Assembly: GCF_021028955.1 (NCBI RefSeq)
Contig: NZ_JAIWPE010000069.1
Span: 124,001-188,000, forward strand
Direction of reading: 5' to 3'
Source: Salipaludibacillus sp. CUR1
GTDB lineage: Bacteria; Bacillota; Bacilli; Bacillales; Salisediminibacteriaceae
DNA: 64,000 nucleotides
Of this stretch, positions 53,993 to 62,636 are shown piece by piece. The stretch's first letter is position 1; every line of letters starts with the position of its first letter. The notes under the pieces were generated by a model that did no database searches, had not been told where the DNA came from, and worked only from the letters and a program-made list of their open reading frames with translations. Position numbers and translations under genes: made by a program.

Positions 53993-54120
53993 AGTACGGG
54001 AGAGTTATTTAATGCCATTCGAGGTAAACGAATGAATTATGGCACTTTTGCCGGTTTAAACCTTCATATGAGCGATATATGGCAAGAGTAAAGGTGTTAG
54101 TTTTGAAAGGGGTGAAATGA

Positions 54121-54384
54121 ATGGACTTATTTGGTGCTTTAATCCCGCTTCTGCTTATGTTTGCGATTTTCTATTTCCTTTTGATTCGCCCGCAGCAAAA
54201 GCGTCAGAAAAAGGTGCAGGAAATGCATGCTTCTCTTCAAAAGGGAGATAAAATTATCACAATCGGCGGTCTTCACGGTACAATTGATGCTATTGACGAT
54301 AACCGTGTGGTGGTGAATGTTGACGGTGCTCAAAAACTTACTTTTGACCGTCAGGCAATAAGGGAAGTAATTAACCCTGACTGA
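54121..54384 (+). CDS. yajC: Preprotein translocase accessory subunit YajC (YrbF)
   Basis: The 87-residue protein has one membrane helix (about 3-22: FGALIPLLLMFAIFYFLLI), then RPQQKRQKKVQEM and the soluble domain LQKGDKIITIGGLHGTIDAI. YajC associates with the SecDF complex. ATG 54121 is preceded by AAAGGGGTG. The downstream bidirectional hairpin separates it from the convergent yrzE-like gene. secD and secF lie about 6 kb further on. Confidence 0.95.
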   Translation: MDLFGALIPLLLMFAIFYFLLIRPQQKRQKKVQEMHASLQKGDKIITIGGLHGTIDAIDDNRVVVNVDGAQKLTFDRQAIREVINPD

Positions 54385-54396
54385 TAGCGAAAATTA

Positions 54397-54434
54397 TAAA
54401 AACGGCTTCCATTTTCATGTGGAAGCCGTTTTTT
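54397..54434. terminator. Bidirectional terminator yajC / yrzE
   Basis: AAAACGGCTTCCA and TGGAAGCCGTTTTTT pair around an 8-base loop between convergent genes. Confidence 0.9.
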
Positions 54435-54449
54435 CTGTGGGCGGGATAG

Positions 54450-54839
54450 TCAGCTGTCCCTGTGCGAATTTCCGTGGATATTCACACCGATCATCCCTCC
54501 GAAAACCCCTGTTATCAAGTAGCCGCTGTGCATGAGCAACTGCTGTAAGTCAAAAGTTTCGTTAAAACTCAAGTACTGTGTCAGAAAAACGGTTAACGAA
54601 TAAACCAAAGCTGTAAGCGCACCGGCAAACCAGCCCCGTTCACCTGTTCTCCCCCCTGAAATATATCCTCCAATAAATAATGCAACAAAAGAAAGGATAA
54701 TTAAAATCCAAAGGAATGTTCCCTCCGCAATTTCTGTATAACGGAGAATGACTGAGCTTATGAAACTGGCTGCTATTACTATTATAAAGATAGTAAGAAC
54801 GCCATAAAGCACACTGCTTATTAATCTGTGGGAAAGCAT
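54450..54839 (-). CDS. yrzE: TIGR04086-type membrane protein (YrzE-like)
   Basis: The 129-residue protein has four membrane segments (about 7-30, 40-62, 68-88, 98-120). The loop GGYISGGRTGERGWFAGALT is typical of the TIGR04086/YrzE family. AGAGGTGA precedes ATG 54839. Position after yajC agrees with B. subtilis yrzE. Function unknown. Confidence 0.82.
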   Translation of the reverse strand: MLSHRLISSVLYGVLTIFIIVIAASFISSVILRYTEIAEGTFLWILIILSFVALFIGGYISGGRTGERGWFAGALTALVYSLTVFLTQYLSFNETFDLQQLLMHSGYLITGVFGGMIGVNIHGNSHRDS

Positions 54840-55005
54840 ATTTACTCACCTCTGTCTTTTTTATAATTCTTATTCTGCCAGAGGGGGAAATAGACGGGCT
54901 TTTTTTAATAATTTTGGATTGATTTGTATGACTGCGTGTTTTTTAACATGATTGTCCACTCTTTTTCATAGAATGTATCGATGAAACAGGGAGGGACGTT
55001 GTTCT

Positions 55006-56295
55006 ATGGAATGGATTCTGGCACTGATTATATTTATCGCAAGTTATACGCTCATTATAGCGGAGAAGTTTAACCGTGCACTTGTCGCGTGTCTCGGCGG
55101 GGTATTTATGCTGCTCGCGGGTGTTTTAAATCTGGAGAATGTCTTTTTGCAGCATATTGACTGGCACACTATTATTCTGCTTTTATCGATGATGATTCTT
55201 GTATCTATTACGAGTCAGAGCGGATTATTTGAGTTTTTGGCTATTTCCCTGGCCAGGATGGTTAAGGGAAAGCCTGTTGCTTTATTAGTAGTCATTTCCA
55301 CACTTACCGCTGCCGGATCTGCACTGTTAAATAATGTTACAACTGTCCTTCTCATCGTACCTATTGTTATAACACTTACCAGTATGCTGAAGATCACTGC
55401 CATTCCCTATTTGCTCGCTACTATACTTGCTTCGAATATAGGAGGCACGGCTACGCTCATTGGGGACCCCCCTAATTTAATGATTGGCCAAGCCGTTGCC
55501 CATTTAAATTTTAATGATTTTCTCATTCACCTCGGACCTGTTGTTCTGGTGATTTACATTGTCGTCATGGCAGGAATATCTTATCTTTACAAAAACAAAT
55601 TGACTGTAAGGGACCAGGACCGGAGAGAGTTGATGAATGTGAACCCGAGAATTTATTTGACACGGCGTTCCCTGTTATTTAAATCTGTCACTGTCCTTAT
55701 ATTGACTACAGCGGGGTTTATTGCCCAGCCTCTGCTTAATGTAGAGTTAACAAGTATTGCTATGGCTGGCGCTCTGTTACTTATGCTGTTGACGAATGAT
55801 GACCAGAGGACGGAGGAAGTTTTCCAGGCGGTGGAATGGGTGACTATTTTCTTTTTTGCGGGATTGTTTATGCTGGTTGGGGGTTTAAAAGAAACAGGAT
55901 TAATAGACGAAATAGCTAAATCGATTATTTACTATACGGAGGGGGATGTACCTTCTACGTCATTATTAATTTTATGGTCCTCAGGAATTTTATCCGGGTT
56001 TGTTGATAACATTCCTTTTGTCGCTGCGATGATTCCTGTCATTCTGGAATTCCAGGAATACGGAATGACAAACCTTGACCCTCTCTGGTGGGCCTTAGCT
56101 TTAGGAGCCTGTCTCGGAGGAAACGGCACACTTATCGGGGCAAGTTCAAATGTCATTGTCGCGGGCCTTGCCATGAAGGCAAAACAGCCGTTTACTTATG
56201 TGGACTTTTTAAAAGTCGGAGTGCCGACTGCTCTTGTCTCTTTTGTTATATCAAGCATTTATCTGTATTTCAGATATTTAACTGATTTTTTATAA
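55006..56295 (+). CDS. ArsB/NhaD-family ion transporter
   Basis: The 429-residue protein has about 11-12 membrane helices. Two pseudo-symmetric hairpin motifs are seen: LASNIGGTATLIGDPPNLMI (about 143-162) and LGGNGTLIGASSNVIVAGLA (about 369-388), the core of the ion-transporter superfamily members ArsB, NhaD and P-protein. Na+/H+ antiport is plausible; arsenite export or organic-anion transport cannot be excluded, and no arsR or arsC gene is near. ATG 55006 follows GGGAGGG. It is an insertion relative to the B. subtilis yajC-yrbG region. Confidence 0.85.
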   Translation: MEWILALIIFIASYTLIIAEKFNRALVACLGGVFMLLAGVLNLENVFLQHIDWHTIILLLSMMILVSITSQSGLFEFLAISLARMVKGKPVALLVVISTLTAAGSALLNNVTTVLLIVPIVITLTSMLKITAIPYLLATILASNIGGTATLIGDPPNLMIGQAVAHLNFNDFLIHLGPVVLVIYIVVMAGISYLYKNKLTVRDQDRRELMNVNPRIYLTRRSLLFKSVTVLILTTAGFIAQPLLNVELTSIAMAGALLLMLLTNDDQRTEEVFQAVEWVTIFFFAGLFMLVGGLKETGLIDEIAKSIIYYTEGDVPSTSLLILWSSGILSGFVDNIPFVAAMIPVILEFQEYGMTNLDPLWWALALGACLGGNGTLIGASSNVIVAGLAMKAKQPFTYVDFLKVGVPTALVSFVISSIYLYFRYLTDFL

Positions 56296-56382
56296 ACGAA
56301 GCAATGGAATTGCTCTCTTTAAGTATTCTTCTGGTTAAAATGGTAAACCTATACAGAGGATATGAGAATGAGGGAGAGAGAA

Positions 56383-57042
56383 ATGGAGCTTTATACTATA
56401 GTCATTCGGACGCTCGTTATTTATTTTGTCATTTTGGTTGTTTTCAGACTCATGGGAAAAAGGGAAATTGGGCAATTATCAATCGTTGACTTCGTCATTT
56501 CTTTAATGATTGCTGAATTGGCAGTTATGACTATTGAAAATATCCGCGTTCCTGTCACACATCAGCTTGTCCCTATGTTTCTACTTATGATGATTCAGAT
56601 TTCCCTTGCTTATATCTCATTAAAAAGCAGAGGGTTAAGAAAATTAATTGACGGTAAACCGTCGGTCATTATCCGGCAGGGAAAAATAGATGAAAAAGAA
56701 ATGAGCAGACAAAGGTATAACTTTGATGATTTAATGCTTCAGCTCAGGCAGAAAGACGTACAGTACATGTCTGATGTGGAATTTGCTATTCTGGAACCTT
56801 CAGGGGAATTATCGGTCATACGGAAAGACCCTGATCAGCTTATTACCGGAAAGCCTTCCTTCCTCCCGCTGCCTTTAATTCTGGACGGGGAGATCCAGGC
56901 TGATCATCTTGAGGAAATAAAACAGGATGAGAAATGGCTCAGAAAAGAACTGAGGGAACTGGGGTACTATAACGTGAAAGAAATCTCTTTTTGTTCCTTA
57001 AATAAAGACCACTCCTTGTACGTAGATTTAAAAGATAAGTAA
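56383..57042 (+). CDS. yrbG: DUF421 membrane protein YrbG
   Basis: The 219-residue protein has three membrane helices at the N-terminus (about 3-22, 34-52, 60-78), the motif FRLMGKREIGQLSIVDFVIS, then a cytoplasmic domain with GKPSVIIRQGKIDEKEMSR and a late EISFCSLNKDHSLYVD. ATG 56383 has AGGGAG 6 bases upstream. YetF/YrbG proteins occur in spore formers, some linked to germinant-receptor or spore membrane function (known only loosely). It is convergent with spoVB. Confidence 0.88.
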   Translation: MELYTIVIRTLVIYFVILVVFRLMGKREIGQLSIVDFVISLMIAELAVMTIENIRVPVTHQLVPMFLLMMIQISLAYISLKSRGLRKLIDGKPSVIIRQGKIDEKEMSRQRYNFDDLMLQLRQKDVQYMSDVEFAILEPSGELSVIRKDPDQLITGKPSFLPLPLILDGEIQADHLEEIKQDEKWLRKELRELGYYNVKEISFCSLNKDHSLYVDLKDK

Positions 57043-57043
57043 T

Positions 57044-57080
57044 ACCAAAAACTGGGGGGACAGTCCCCCCAGTTTTTGGT
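57044..57080. terminator. Bidirectional terminator yrbG / spoVB
   Basis: ACCAAAAACTGGGGGG and CCCCCCAGTTTTTGGT form a perfect 16-base stem with a 5-base loop between convergent genes. Confidence 0.9.
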
Positions 57081-57085
57081 TTGCA

Positions 57086-58636
57086 TCAAAACCACTTTTT
57101 TATAACTGGCATTTTTTTGAGTTCATTTTTATGGATAAGCTTCATGAGCAGGACAAGAGCCATATAGATAACAGATGTAAACAAAATACTGATCACAGTC
57201 TGCCATAATAATGAATAATCCTGACTGAGCGAAATCCAGACAAGGCGGCCTGCAAACCCGCTGATTGCCATGGCGGTAAGTACTTTAATAGTGTCACGGA
57301 GGTGGACGGTGAAACTTATCGCTTTAACAAGGGTGGCGAAATGGAGCATCGTTACTAACAGAAAACCCAGAACAATAGCTAAGGCTGCGCCCATAATGCC
57401 TAATTCAGGGCGGGAAGCGAGGATAAAAATGGCCGCTGTTTTCACTCCTGCCCCTATCAGGCTGTTGATCATCGCAGCTTTTGCCAGGTTAAGAGCCTGA
57501 AGGGTTGCCTGAAGAGGTCCTTGAAAATACAAAAAGAGACTGAATGGCGCCATAATTTTCAAATAACTTGCTACTTCAGGAGCATTATAAACCAGGTCCA
57601 TAACAGGTTCTGCAAAGATATATAAAATAACCACAGCACCACCGCCGGAAATCAGTGCAAAGCGAAGGGCCTGGGCCAAACGGTGATGAATCATTTCATA
57701 ATTTTTTACAACAGCTGCTTCACTTATAGCAGGAACCAGCGAAACGGATAAAGAATAAGTAATAAACGTAGGCAAGAGCAGCATGGGGATGACATATCCG
57801 GCGAGTTCGCCGTACTGAGCGGTAGCCACCACAGTTGCAACTCCGGCAATAGCCAGGCTCTGGGCAACAACAATAGGCTCAAAGAAAAAGGAAAGTGAAC
57901 CGATCAGCCTGCTGCCTGTTGTAGGGAGCGCAATCGTCATCAAATCATTGAATGTATCTTTCCCTTCTTTGACTTGACTGATAAACTGTTTTCTTACTTT
58001 AAACGTTTTTCTCCGTTTAAACATTGTAATCATAAATACAAGAGAAGCAAGCTCTCCAAGCACCACAGAAACCATAGCTCCTGCGGCGGCGTATTCAACC
58101 CCGTAAGGCAGGAACAAAGAAGTTAAGGCGGCAACGAAAGTAATTCTTACAACTTGCTCGATCACTTGTGAATAGGCTGTAGGCTTCATGTTCTGCAAGC
58201 CTTGGAAGTAGCCTCTGATAACAGATGAAAGAGCGACAATTGGTACAATTGGTGAAATGGCGATTAACGGATAGAAAGCTCTGCTGTCAGTTAAAAAAGT
58301 CGAAGAGACAACTGGCGCAAATAAAATCATACAAGCTGTAAAAACAATGCTTAAGGTTCCTGTGACCATGAGGGAAACTGCCAAAATTCGTTTAATTCTT
58401 GGCCTGTCGCCTTCCGCGTCTGCTTCAGCGACCAGTTTGGATATGGCAACCGGCAGTCCAAGCTGGGTTAAAGTAATGACAAGCAGTAATGTAGGCACAG
58501 CCATCATATACAGGCCGACCCCTTCAGCACCCATTATCCGTGCAACAACTATTTTATTAATAAAGCCGAGAATCCGCGTAACTAACCCTGCTAAAATTAG
58601 AATAACGGCTCCTTTTAAAAAAGTTTGTCTAGTCAT
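57086..58636 (-). CDS. spoVB: Stage V sporulation protein B, MurJ-like lipid flippase family
   Basis: The 516-residue protein has 14 membrane helices of the MVF/MOP type. The start FLKGAVILILAGLVTRILGF is followed by INKIVVARIMGAEGVGLYMM, the polysaccharide-transport signature, and later VIRGYFQGLQNMKPTAYSQV. SpoVB is needed for spore cortex peptidoglycan in B. subtilis, probably by moving lipid II. ATG 58636 is chosen with AGGGA about 6 bases upstream, giving a length close to the B. subtilis 518 residues; the 42 codons before it are not family-like. Confidence 0.9.
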   Translation of the reverse strand: MTRQTFLKGAVILILAGLVTRILGFINKIVVARIMGAEGVGLYMMAVPTLLLVITLTQLGLPVAISKLVAEADAEGDRPRIKRILAVSLMVTGTLSIVFTACMILFAPVVSSTFLTDSRAFYPLIAISPIVPIVALSSVIRGYFQGLQNMKPTAYSQVIEQVVRITFVAALTSLFLPYGVEYAAAGAMVSVVLGELASLVFMITMFKRRKTFKVRKQFISQVKEGKDTFNDLMTIALPTTGSRLIGSLSFFFEPIVVAQSLAIAGVATVVATAQYGELAGYVIPMLLLPTFITYSLSVSLVPAISEAAVVKNYEMIHHRLAQALRFALISGGGAVVILYIFAEPVMDLVYNAPEVASYLKIMAPFSLFLYFQGPLQATLQALNLAKAAMINSLIGAGVKTAAIFILASRPELGIMGAALAIVLGFLLVTMLHFATLVKAISFTVHLRDTIKVLTAMAISGFAGRLVWISLSQDYSLLWQTVISILFTSVIYMALVLLMKLIHKNELKKMPVIKKWF

Positions 58637-58798
58637 TCCGGTCCCTACTTTCTTTTCAAAAATCATAGATTTTTTCGCTAAAGATGTATATGCTGAAAAG
58701 GTGGCCAAGCATGACAAGGTTTGAAAAATAAATATATATTTTTTAAATCTGCTAATATACATAGTGAAAAAGGGACAAACAAAGGAGAAGTGAAAAGG

Positions 58799-59605
58799 GT
58801 GGAATGGAAAAATATTTACAGGGGGATGCTGATGGGAGTCAGTAACATTATCCCGGGGGTGAGTGCAGGGACGATTGCACTCGTTTTAGGCATTTATGAT
58901 AGATTAATTGTTTCGATCAGTGATTTTTTCAGCCCTAGGTGGCGTCAGACCTTAGGGTTCCTGATACCTTTAGGGATAGGAATTATCGGAGCGATTATGG
59001 CCTTCGGCAGACTGATAACGTGGCTGATCACCCACTTTGAACAGCCGACGCAGTTTTTCTTTTTAGGGCTTATCATCGGTGTCGTCCCGCTGCTCTTTAA
59101 ACAGTCAGATATGAAAAGAAAATTTAAGGCGCTACATTACACAGTTCTTATTCTTACTGCTTCACTCGTCGGCACTATAGGTATTATAAATCCTGACGAG
59201 GCGGCTGTCGTACTGGACCTGACAATGGTTAACGGCATCTGGTTTTTTATTGCCGGCTGGGTGGCCAGCATGTCATTGCTTCTTCCAGGAATGAGCGGAG
59301 CGCTCGTTCTCATTCTGTTCGGCGTTTATTACACAGCAATGAACGCCCTGGCTACGCTGGATTTACCTGTTATATTCATTCTGGCTTCAGGAATAATTGT
59401 CGGTTTTGTGATAAGCAGTAAGTTTATTAAATACTTGCTTAACAATTACCCGTATATGACTTACGCCGCTATAATAGGCCTTCTGCTCGGGTCGTGTGTG
59501 CTTGTTTACCCGGGATTTGGCAACGGGGGGGCTCAAGTTTTCCCAAGCCTTCTCACTTTCGCTGCTGGCGCTTATACAGCTCTTATGCTAGGTTCAAAAA
59601 AATAG
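58799..59605 (+). CDS. DUF368 membrane protein
   Basis: The 268-residue protein has about eight membrane helices. The start WKNIYRGMLMGVSNIIPGVS AGT and the repeated motif SLLLPGMSGALVLILFGVYY (about 160) are the DUF368 signature, with two inverted GxxxxxPGxSG halves. Members of this family (PopT/UptA-type) have recently been implicated in undecaprenyl-phosphate recycling, so supply of lipid carrier to wall synthesis is a reasonable inference. GTG 58799 has AAAGGAG 11 bases upstream; GTG 58790 is too close to that site. It is divergent from spoVB. Confidence 0.85.
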   Translation: MEWKNIYRGMLMGVSNIIPGVSAGTIALVLGIYDRLIVSISDFFSPRWRQTLGFLIPLGIGIIGAIMAFGRLITWLITHFEQPTQFFFLGLIIGVVPLLFKQSDMKRKFKALHYTVLILTASLVGTIGIINPDEAAVVLDLTMVNGIWFFIAGWVASMSLLLPGMSGALVLILFGVYYTAMNALATLDLPVIFILASGIIVGFVISSKFIKYLLNNYPYMTYAAIIGLLLGSCVLVYPGFGNGGAQVFPSLLTFAAGAYTALMLGSKK

Positions 59606-59715
59606 TTTGCTGCTTAAAAGTGATCCTGCTGTTTTTTTCTGTTTCTGTTAAGCAGCCGGAACAACAGTGACTAAGCTCTCTCTAAAACAATTTATTATTC
59701 GAGGAGGAAAACTAA

Positions 59716-60033
59716 ATGGCGATAGAACAGTGGAGTTACTGGAAAATTAAGCTGGAGCCAATTATTCAAAGTAAAGTGGAAGAGTGGCACATGCTCGGTT
59801 ACGAAAACGTAACTGAGAAAGATGTATGGGAATGTTTTATTGCTAAAATGGAAAAAAATAAAGACAAGCCCGATAAAATAAGGACACACTGGATTGCAGC
59901 TGAACTTTTCAGACTTAAAGCCAATGACTATATGAATTTATTAACTATTGAAGCTTATAAGGGGCCTGACTGGTTTGACCGCGATGAACCTGTGGATGTC
60001 AGGTTAAATACTTATGGGGAAGACCACGCTTAG
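59716..60033 (+). CDS. comN: ComN-like post-transcriptional regulator
   Basis: The 105-residue cytoplasmic protein (B. subtilis ComN/YrzD, about 98 residues) contains WKIKLEPIIQSKVEEWHMLG, VTEKDVWECFIAKME and FRLKANDYMNLLTIEAYKG. ComN promotes comE mRNA accumulation and late competence in B. subtilis. ATG 59716 follows GAGGAGG. Its position between spoVB and secDF is conserved. Confidence 0.87.
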   Translation: MAIEQWSYWKIKLEPIIQSKVEEWHMLGYENVTEKDVWECFIAKMEKNKDKPDKIRTHWIAAELFRLKANDYMNLLTIEAYKGPDWFDRDEPVDVRLNTYGEDHA

Positions 60034-60048
60034 GGGTTCTGCCTGATA

Positions 60049-60078
60049 TTGACACTGGTTTTTCAATATCGCTATAAT
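60049..60078 (+). promoter_or_regulatory. Near-consensus sigma-A promoter of secDF
   Basis: TTGACA (60049-60054) and TATAAT (60073-60078) both match consensus exactly, with 18 bases between. The transcript would have a leader of about 140 bases before secD. Confidence 0.8.
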
Positions 60079-60160
60079 GGTACTACTGGTTTACAGAAAC
60101 AGCTGTATTACTTTAGCTTTTTTAGCTGCAGAGTTTGAGATATACGAAACGTTTAACCAA

Positions 60161-60187
60161 ACGGTCCTGCTTTCCGTTCAGGACCGT
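60161..60187 (+). promoter_or_regulatory. Hairpin in the secD leader
   Basis: ACGGTCCTG and CAGGACCGT form a perfect 9-base stem around a 9-base loop, 19 bases before the ribosome site AAGGAGGA. No T-run follows, so it is not a simple terminator. Confidence 0.5.
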
Positions 60188-60224
60188 ATCGTTATGTGGA
60201 TTTGTGAAGGAGGATCATGCGTTC

Positions 60225-61541
60225 ATGAAAAAGAGAAAAGGGGTCAGAAAAGGGCTGATTGTTGCATTCTTTGCCATAATAATTGCATTAGGCGCTCTAA
60301 TTGCAACAAATGTCCAGGACCATGCCGAAGATATTAGTTTAGGGCTGGACCTTCAGGGAGGCTTTGAAGTTTTATATGAAGTGGAGCCGGTCGATGAAGG
60401 AAGCGAAGTGAACAGGGAACTGCTCAGTGACACTGTCAGTGCGTTAAATGCGCGGATCGATGTCCTGGGTGTGTCAGAACCAAATATTACAATTGAAGGA
60501 GAAGACCGTATCCGGGTACAGTTGGCGGGTGTTACCGATCAGGCGGCAGCCCGTGAATTATTATCGACTGAAGCACGTCTTTCATTCAGGGATGTAAATG
60601 ATGAATTAAAAATGGACGGGTCTGATTTAGTTGAAGGAGGAGCGAGACAAAGCTTCCACCCTGAGACTAACCAGCCGATTGTAACAGTAACAGTTGATGA
60701 TCCCACTCTTTTCGAAGAGATAACCAGAGATTTAAGCAACCGTCCTCCTGGAGAAAACATCCTGGCAATATGGCTGGACTATAACGAAGAAGATTCTTTT
60801 GAAGAAGAAATGGCAAAAGAAGATTCCAAAATCGTTTCAGCGCCTACAGTCAGGAACGTCATTCCTAGCAGGGATGTGATGATCGAAGGCGGTTTCACCG
60901 TGGATTCAGCTCAGGATCTTGCCGGAATATTAAATGCAGGGGCATTGCCGGTGGAATTGACTGAACTGCAGGCTGAATCAGTAGGAGCGTCTTTAGGTGA
61001 ACGATCCATGGATATGGCTATAAACGCCGGCATGGTTGGTGTAGCGCTCATATTTACTTATATGCTTGTTTACTACCGTTTTATGGGTATAATTGCTGTT
61101 TTAACTCTCACGGCATATATCTACTTAGTGCTTGTTGTCTTTAATTGGTTAAACGCTGTTCTGACACTTCCTGGTATAGCTGCGTTAATCTTGGGAGTGG
61201 GTATGGCAGTAGATGCTAATATTATTACTTTTGAGCGGATAAAAGATGAATTGCGTTCTGGCAAATCGACGATCAGCGCTTTCCGTGCCGGAAGCCGCCG
61301 CTCGTTATCGACCATACTTGATGCGAATATTACGACTATCCTGGCTGCCGGTGTCCTTTTCTACTTTGGCACCAGTGCTGTTCAAGGCTTTGCTGTTATG
61401 CTGATTGTCAGTATTTTAACAAGCTTTATCACTGCTGTGTTCGGGGCGCGCCTGTTGCTGGGGCTGTGGGTGAACAGCCGTATTCTCAACAAAAAGCCCC
61501 GCATGTTCGGCGTGAAGGAGCGTGAAATCAGTGAACTTTGA
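60225..61541 (+). CDS. secD: Protein translocase subunit SecD
   Basis: The 438-residue membrane protein pulls secreted chains across using the proton gradient. It has TM1 (about 9-27), the conserved LGLDLQGGFEVLYEV (about 40), a large external P1 domain (about 45-260) and five clustered C-terminal helices (about 275-425) with GMAVDANIITFERIKDELRSG. ATG 60225 has AAGGAGGA 10 bases upstream. The chain ends after TM6 and does not continue into SecF, so SecD and SecF are separate here, unlike the fused SecDF of B. subtilis. Confidence 0.95.
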   Translation: MKKRKGVRKGLIVAFFAIIIALGALIATNVQDHAEDISLGLDLQGGFEVLYEVEPVDEGSEVNRELLSDTVSALNARIDVLGVSEPNITIEGEDRIRVQLAGVTDQAAARELLSTEARLSFRDVNDELKMDGSDLVEGGARQSFHPETNQPIVTVTVDDPTLFEEITRDLSNRPPGENILAIWLDYNEEDSFEEEMAKEDSKIVSAPTVRNVIPSRDVMIEGGFTVDSAQDLAGILNAGALPVELTELQAESVGASLGERSMDMAINAGMVGVALIFTYMLVYYRFMGIIAVLTLTAYIYLVLVVFNWLNAVLTLPGIAALILGVGMAVDANIITFERIKDELRSGKSTISAFRAGSRRSLSTILDANITTILAAGVLFYFGTSAVQGFAVMLIVSILTSFITAVFGARLLLGLWVNSRILNKKPRMFGVKEREISEL

Positions 61542-62463
61542 TCACGAACAAACAAAACTCGATTTTATAAAGCATAGAAAGAAGTTTTTTATCTTTTCGG
61601 CAGTATTTCTGTTAACAGGTGTCATTCTTCTGGCGACCTTAGGATTAAACCTGGGAATAGATTTTCAGAGTGGAACGACTATAGATGTCATGGCTGAGGA
61701 AACAGTAACAGCCAATGAAATTAATGAACATTTTGAAGAAGTAGGGCTTACTCCGGACGACATTACGCTTGCCGGCGAAAATAATGAGATCGGACGCGCC
61801 TCCTTTATTGGCGGATTGAACCAGGAAGAAACGTTGGCGGTGCAAAGTCATTTTGAAGATGTATACGGCAACACGCCAAACGTTAGTACAGTAACGCCGA
61901 TTGTCGGGGAAGAGTTAGCCCGGAATGCAGTGATTTCAGTTCTTATTGCTGCAGTGGGCATTATTGTTTATGTCACTGTCCGATTTGAATTTTTATACGG
62001 TATCTCGGCGATTATAGCCTTATTTCATGACGCACTTTTCATTCTTGCCATTTTCAGCATCGTACAAATGGAGGTCAACATTCCATTCATTGCGGCGGTT
62101 CTCACGATTATCGGTTATTCAATTAACGATACGATCGTAACGTTTGACCGTATTCGTGAGAATATGAAATTTGAGAAAAGAGTAAAAGACTTTACCGACT
62201 TAGCCAGAGTGGTCAACAAAAGCCTGGTGCAGACTCTCGCACGGTCAATCAACACTGTCCTGACAGTCGTGTTTGCTGCGGGTGCGCTGTTTATACTTGG
62301 CGGTGAAGGCCTCAGGACGTTTTCGTTTGCTCTTGTGGTCGGCCTGGTAGCAGGAACTTACTCCTCACTCTTTATTGCTGCACAAATCTGGCTGGTGCTG
62401 AAATCACGCCAGCTGAAAAAAATCCGTTACCGCAAGGTACAGACGGAACAACCGGAAGCATAA
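61531..62463 (+). CDS. secF: Protein translocase subunit SecF
   Basis: The 310-residue partner of SecD has TM1 (about 17-37), LGLNLGIDFQSGTTIDV (about 38-54), an external P4 domain and five C-terminal helices with FDRIRENMKF (about 207) and NKSLVQTLARSINTVLTV. GTG 61531 is selected because AAGGAG in the secD end lies 10 bases upstream; GTG 61522 is too close. It overlaps secD by 11 bases in another frame, so coupling keeps the subunits in balance. A terminator follows. Confidence 0.95.
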   Translation: MNFDHEQTKLDFIKHRKKFFIFSAVFLLTGVILLATLGLNLGIDFQSGTTIDVMAEETVTANEINEHFEEVGLTPDDITLAGENNEIGRASFIGGLNQEETLAVQSHFEDVYGNTPNVSTVTPIVGEELARNAVISVLIAAVGIIVYVTVRFEFLYGISAIIALFHDALFILAIFSIVQMEVNIPFIAAVLTIIGYSINDTIVTFDRIRENMKFEKRVKDFTDLARVVNKSLVQTLARSINTVLTVVFAAGALFILGGEGLRTFSFALVVGLVAGTYSSLFIAAQIWLVLKSRQLKKIRYRKVQTEQPEA

Positions 62464-62465
62464 AG

Positions 62466-62491
62466 AAAACGGCGCCCAGCGCCGTTTTTTT
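62466..62491 (+). terminator. Terminator after secF
   Basis: AAACGGCGC and GCGCCGTTTTTTT pair around a 3-base loop. Confidence 0.9.
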
Positions 62492-62636
62492 ATTGGACTA
62501 AGGGAATGTTAAAAGTTAGTGATTATATGGAGCACCCCTGACCAGATTATTTAGAAATAATTTGGTTCCAGTGTATAAAAACGGTAAGATAAAACCAAAG
62601 ATGTGACTAGTTGTGAAACTTAAGGAAGTGGTTAAT

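Noticed and set aside
60077-60337. Open frame across the secD leader that might encode a SecM-like arrest peptide
   Set aside because: Its ATG lies within the -10 of the secD promoter, no ribosome site precedes it, and it runs into secD in another frame.
61522-61541. secD/secF split as a frameshift error of a fused gene
   Set aside because: secF has its own GTG and AAGGAG at correct spacing and SecD ends after its sixth helix, so a real split is more likely, though read support should be checked.
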